Part shown: in pieces, positions 61,754 through 64,000 of the stretch
Layout of the letters: each line of letters starts with the position of its first letter
How positions within the stretch are numbered: the stretch's first letter is position 1
Assembly: GCA_011799875.1 (NCBI GenBank)
Contig: JAAAXO010000119.1
Location: 975,359-1,039,358 of the forward strand
From: Thinopyrum elongatum
Taxonomy: Eukaryota; Streptophyta; Magnoliopsida; Poales; Poaceae
Direction: 5' to 3'
Length of the DNA stretch: 64,000 nucleotides
Program-made: the position numbers and the translations under genes
The notes under the pieces: model-generated
The model's database searches: none
What the model was told of the DNA's origin: nothing
What the model saw: only the letters and a program-made list of their open reading frames with translations

Positions 61754-63466
61754 ATGGCTCCCCGGTGCGATCAACTTACCTTGCAAGCTCGACTCACGGT
61801 CTGCCCCGGTGCTGGAATCCATTTAGGTTGTATCCGTAGAACGGGCATAATCTGGTCATACGAACTCCGTTTGAGCTCCACAACCTGCCAAAACAACCGC
61901 AACGAAAAGCCGTATACCCCAGTGGCCCACTTCATCGGCTACGGTAAAGTTTTGGTGGCCAAAACTGGCTTGCAAAATTGAGTTCCTGATGATTTAATCG
62001 CTGGCGTGTCCACTCCTAGCCTCTAAAATCATTACGTGAGCTCACCCATGGACACATGTTGTGATAATAATGTACAGAATAACGGGATATGATTCCATTT
62101 GTGCACCAACAAGGCCTACATGTCTGTCTGGATAGAAGGAGGAGGCTCCTTGGTGCACCAAAATACCCCAAAAATGAAGTTTTGCATGCTCTATCACCCA
62201 TCCCGCTGCCAGCCGCGTGTTTGGGGAAGAACATGCGTCATCCTTGGACGAAGATGTGCATAGCAGCTCTTCTGTGCTCTTATCATTTACATGAAAAATA
62301 ATAGGTCATTCCGAGTGTTGAAAGATGGCTCCCCGGCGCAATCAACTTACATTGGAAGCTTGACTCACGGTCTGCCCCGGTGCTGGAATCCATTTAGGTT
62401 GTATCCGTAGAACGGGCGTAATCTGGTCATACGAACTCCGTTTGAGCTCCACAACCTGCCAAAACAACCGCAACGAAAAGCCGTATACCCCAGTGGCCCA
62501 CTTCATCGGCTACGGTAAAGTTTTGGAGGCCAAAACTGGCTTGCAAAATTGAGTTCCTGATGATTTAATCGCTGGCGTGTCCACTCCTAGCCTCTAAAAT
62601 CGTTACGTGAGCTCACCCATGGACACATGTTGTGATAATAATGTACAGAATAACGGGATATGATTCCATTTGTGCACCAACAAGGCCTACATGTCTGTCT
62701 GGATAGAAGGAGGAGGCTCCTTGGTGCACCAAAATACGCCAAAAATGAAGTTTTGCATGCTCTATCACCCATCCCGCTGCCAGCCGCGTGTTTGGGGAAG
62801 AACATGCGTCATCCTTGGACGAAGATGTGCATAGCAGCTCTTCTGTGCTCTTATCATTTACATGAAAAATCATAGGTCATTCCGAGTGTTGAAAGATGGC
62901 TCCCCGGCGCAATCAACTTACATTGGAAGCTCGACTCACGGTCTGCCCCGGTGCTGGAATCCATTTAGGTTGTATCCGTAGAACGGGCGTAATCTGGTCA
63001 TACGAACTCCGTTTGAGCTCCACAACCTGCCAAAACGACCGCAACGAAAAGCCGTATACCCCGGTGGCCCACTTCGTAGGCTACAGTAAAGTTTCGGGGG
63101 CCAAAACTGGCTTGCAAAATTGAGTTCCTGATGATTTAATCGCTGGCGTGTCCACTCCTAGCCTCTAAAATCATTACGTGAGCTCACCCATGGACACATG
63201 TTGGGATAATAATGAACAGAATAACGGGATATGATTCCATTTGTGCACCAACAAGGCCTACATGTCTGTCTGGATAGAAGGACGAGGCTCCTTGGTGCAC
63301 CAAAACACCCCAAAAATGAAGTTTTGCATGCTCTATCACCCATCCCGCTGCCAGCCGCATGTTTGGGGAAGAACATGTTTCATCCTTGGATGAAGATGTG
63401 CATAGCAGCTCTTCTGCACTCTTGTCATTTACATGCAAAATAATAGGTCATTCCGAGTGTTGAAAG
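61754..63466 (+). repeat. Monomers m109-m111 with a 571-bp duplication
   Basis: Starts 61754, 62325 and 62896. The second halves of m109 and m110 share GTTGTGATAATAATG, AAAATAC[CG]CC, CCGCGTGTTTGG and ACATGAAAAAT, and the following starts (m110, m111) share GCGCAATCAACTTACATTGG. A tract of at least ~300 bp running from mid-m109 to early m110 is therefore repeated one monomer later. First halves differ partly (AACAACCGC in m109 and m110 only). Confidence 0.83.
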
Positions 63467-64000
63467 ACGGCTCCCCGGCGCGATCAACTTACCTTGGAAG
63501 CTCGACTCACGGTCTGCCCCGGTGCTGGAATCCATTTAGGTTGTATCCGTAGAACGGGCGTAATCTGGTCATACGAACTCCGTTTGAGCTCCACAACCTG
63601 CCAAAACGACCGCAATGAAAAGCCGTATACCCCGGTGGCCCACTTCGTTGGCTACGGTAAAGTTTCGGCGGCCAAAACTGGCTTGCAAAATTGAGTTCCT
63701 GATGATTTAATCGCTGGCGTGTCCACTCCTAGCCTCTAAAATCGTTACGTGAGCTCACCCATGGACACATGTTGGGATAATAATGTACAGAATAACGGGA
63801 TATCCATTTGTGCACCAATAAGGCCTAAATGTCTGTCTAGATAGAAGGAGGAGGCTCCTTGGTGCACCAAAACACCCCAAAAATAAAGATTTGCATGCTC
63901 TATCACCCATCCCGCTGCCAGCCGCATGTTTGGGGAAGAACATGCGTCATCCTTGGACGAAGATGTGCATAGCAGCTCTTCTGCGCTCTTATCATTTACA
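63467..64000 (+). repeat. Partial monomer m112 cut by window end
   Basis: It begins with ACGGCTCCCC instead of ATGG. A four-base loss at about 63803 changes GGATATGATTCC to GGATATCC, creating GATATC. It also has private GGCCTAAATG, GTCTAGATAG and AAATAAAGATTTGC. The array evidently continues to the right. Confidence 0.92.

Larger units (their letters stand above)
1..64000 (+). repeat. Satellite DNA array, 571-bp monomer, about 112 copies
   Basis: The window is a pure head-to-tail array. The box ATGGCTCCCCGG (or a one- or two-base variant) recurs at 189, 760, 1331, 1902, 2473 and so on to 63467, giving 111 complete monomers and two partial ones, all in one orientation. Spacing is 571 bp in 93 intervals, 570 bp in 17 and 485 bp in one. 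Variation is mainly base substitution. No unrelated sequence interrupts it. Such arrays are typical of eukaryotic constitutive heterochromatin. A period near 571 bp resembles, from memory, rye pSc250 (subtelomeric) and wheat TaiI (~570 bp). That match rests on period length and general character only and is not confirmed by alignment. No genes, RNAs or transposons are visible anywhere in it. Confidence 0.97.

Noticed and set aside
1..64000. CRISPR array
   Set aside because: The repeats are directly abutting 571-bp units without unique spacers, far longer than CRISPR repeats, and no cas genes are present.
1..64000. Tandem array of LTR retrotransposons or ribosomal intergenic spacer repeats
   Set aside because: No TG...CA termini with target duplications, primer-binding site, polypurine tract, gag-pol frame or rRNA sequence is visible in or between monomers.

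Overview
The whole 64-kb window is one uninterrupted satellite-DNA array. A monomer of 571 bp is repeated head-to-tail in a single orientation from the first base to the last: 111 complete monomers (starts 189 to 62896) flanked by a 188-bp partial copy on the left and a 534-bp partial copy on the right. I see no gene, RNA gene, transposon insertion, unrelated sequence or orientation switch. Taking the base that begins the ATGGCTCCCC box as monomer position 1, 93 of the 111 start-to-start distances are exactly 571 bp, 17 are 570 bp and one is 485 bp. Monomers are numbered m1 (189) to m112 (63467, cut by the window end).

Organism: an array of this size and regularity points to a eukaryotic, heterochromatic region (subtelomeric, pericentromeric or centromeric). 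CpG-rich monomers whose variants are dominated by CpG-to-TpG/CpA changes suggest a genome with heavy cytosine methylation. The ~571-bp period, repeated CAAAA motifs and a CCCCAAA-ATGA-GTTTTG box recall grass satellites. From memory, the rye subtelomeric family pSc250 has a ~571-bp unit and the wheat TaiI family ~570 bp, so a Triticeae genome is my best guess. I could not align to either, so this is a lead, not an identification.

Layout, from shared diagnostic variants and spacings: (A) 1-8753, tetramer higher-order repeat (HOR) of 2284 bp, type order a-b-c-d, nearly identical units. (B) 8754-22452, a second tetramer family (2283 bp, q-r-p/t-s) passing into a 1712-bp trimer (u-q'-r). (C) 22453-32730, heptamer HOR of 3997 bp with one gained and one lost monomer. 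Then 32731-36155, a mixed stretch whose monomers look like types from A and B. (D) 36156-44143, best read as a five-monomer order A-B-C-D-E with duplicated BC and AB pairs. (E) 44144-48139, a 1141-bp dimer duplication and a 571-bp single-monomer duplication. (F) 48140-60041, heptamer P-Q-R-S-T-U-V as two full copies, one shortened 4-monomer copy and one partial copy ending in a monomer with an 86-bp deletion. (G) 60042-64000, mostly diverged monomers with one 571-bp duplication.

How it works together: these patterns are what repeated unequal crossing-over or amplification of 1- to 8-monomer segments would produce. Hybrid monomers mark exchange points, and shared private indels act as lineage tags. 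Each monomer has conserved-looking open frames on both strands, but different copies break them with different stops and frameshifts, so I call no coding sequence. Features of interest inside the monomer are a 17-bp CENP-B-box-like sequence, two perfect palindromes, an 11-bp inverted repeat around a 39-nt spacer, and six CAAAA motifs.
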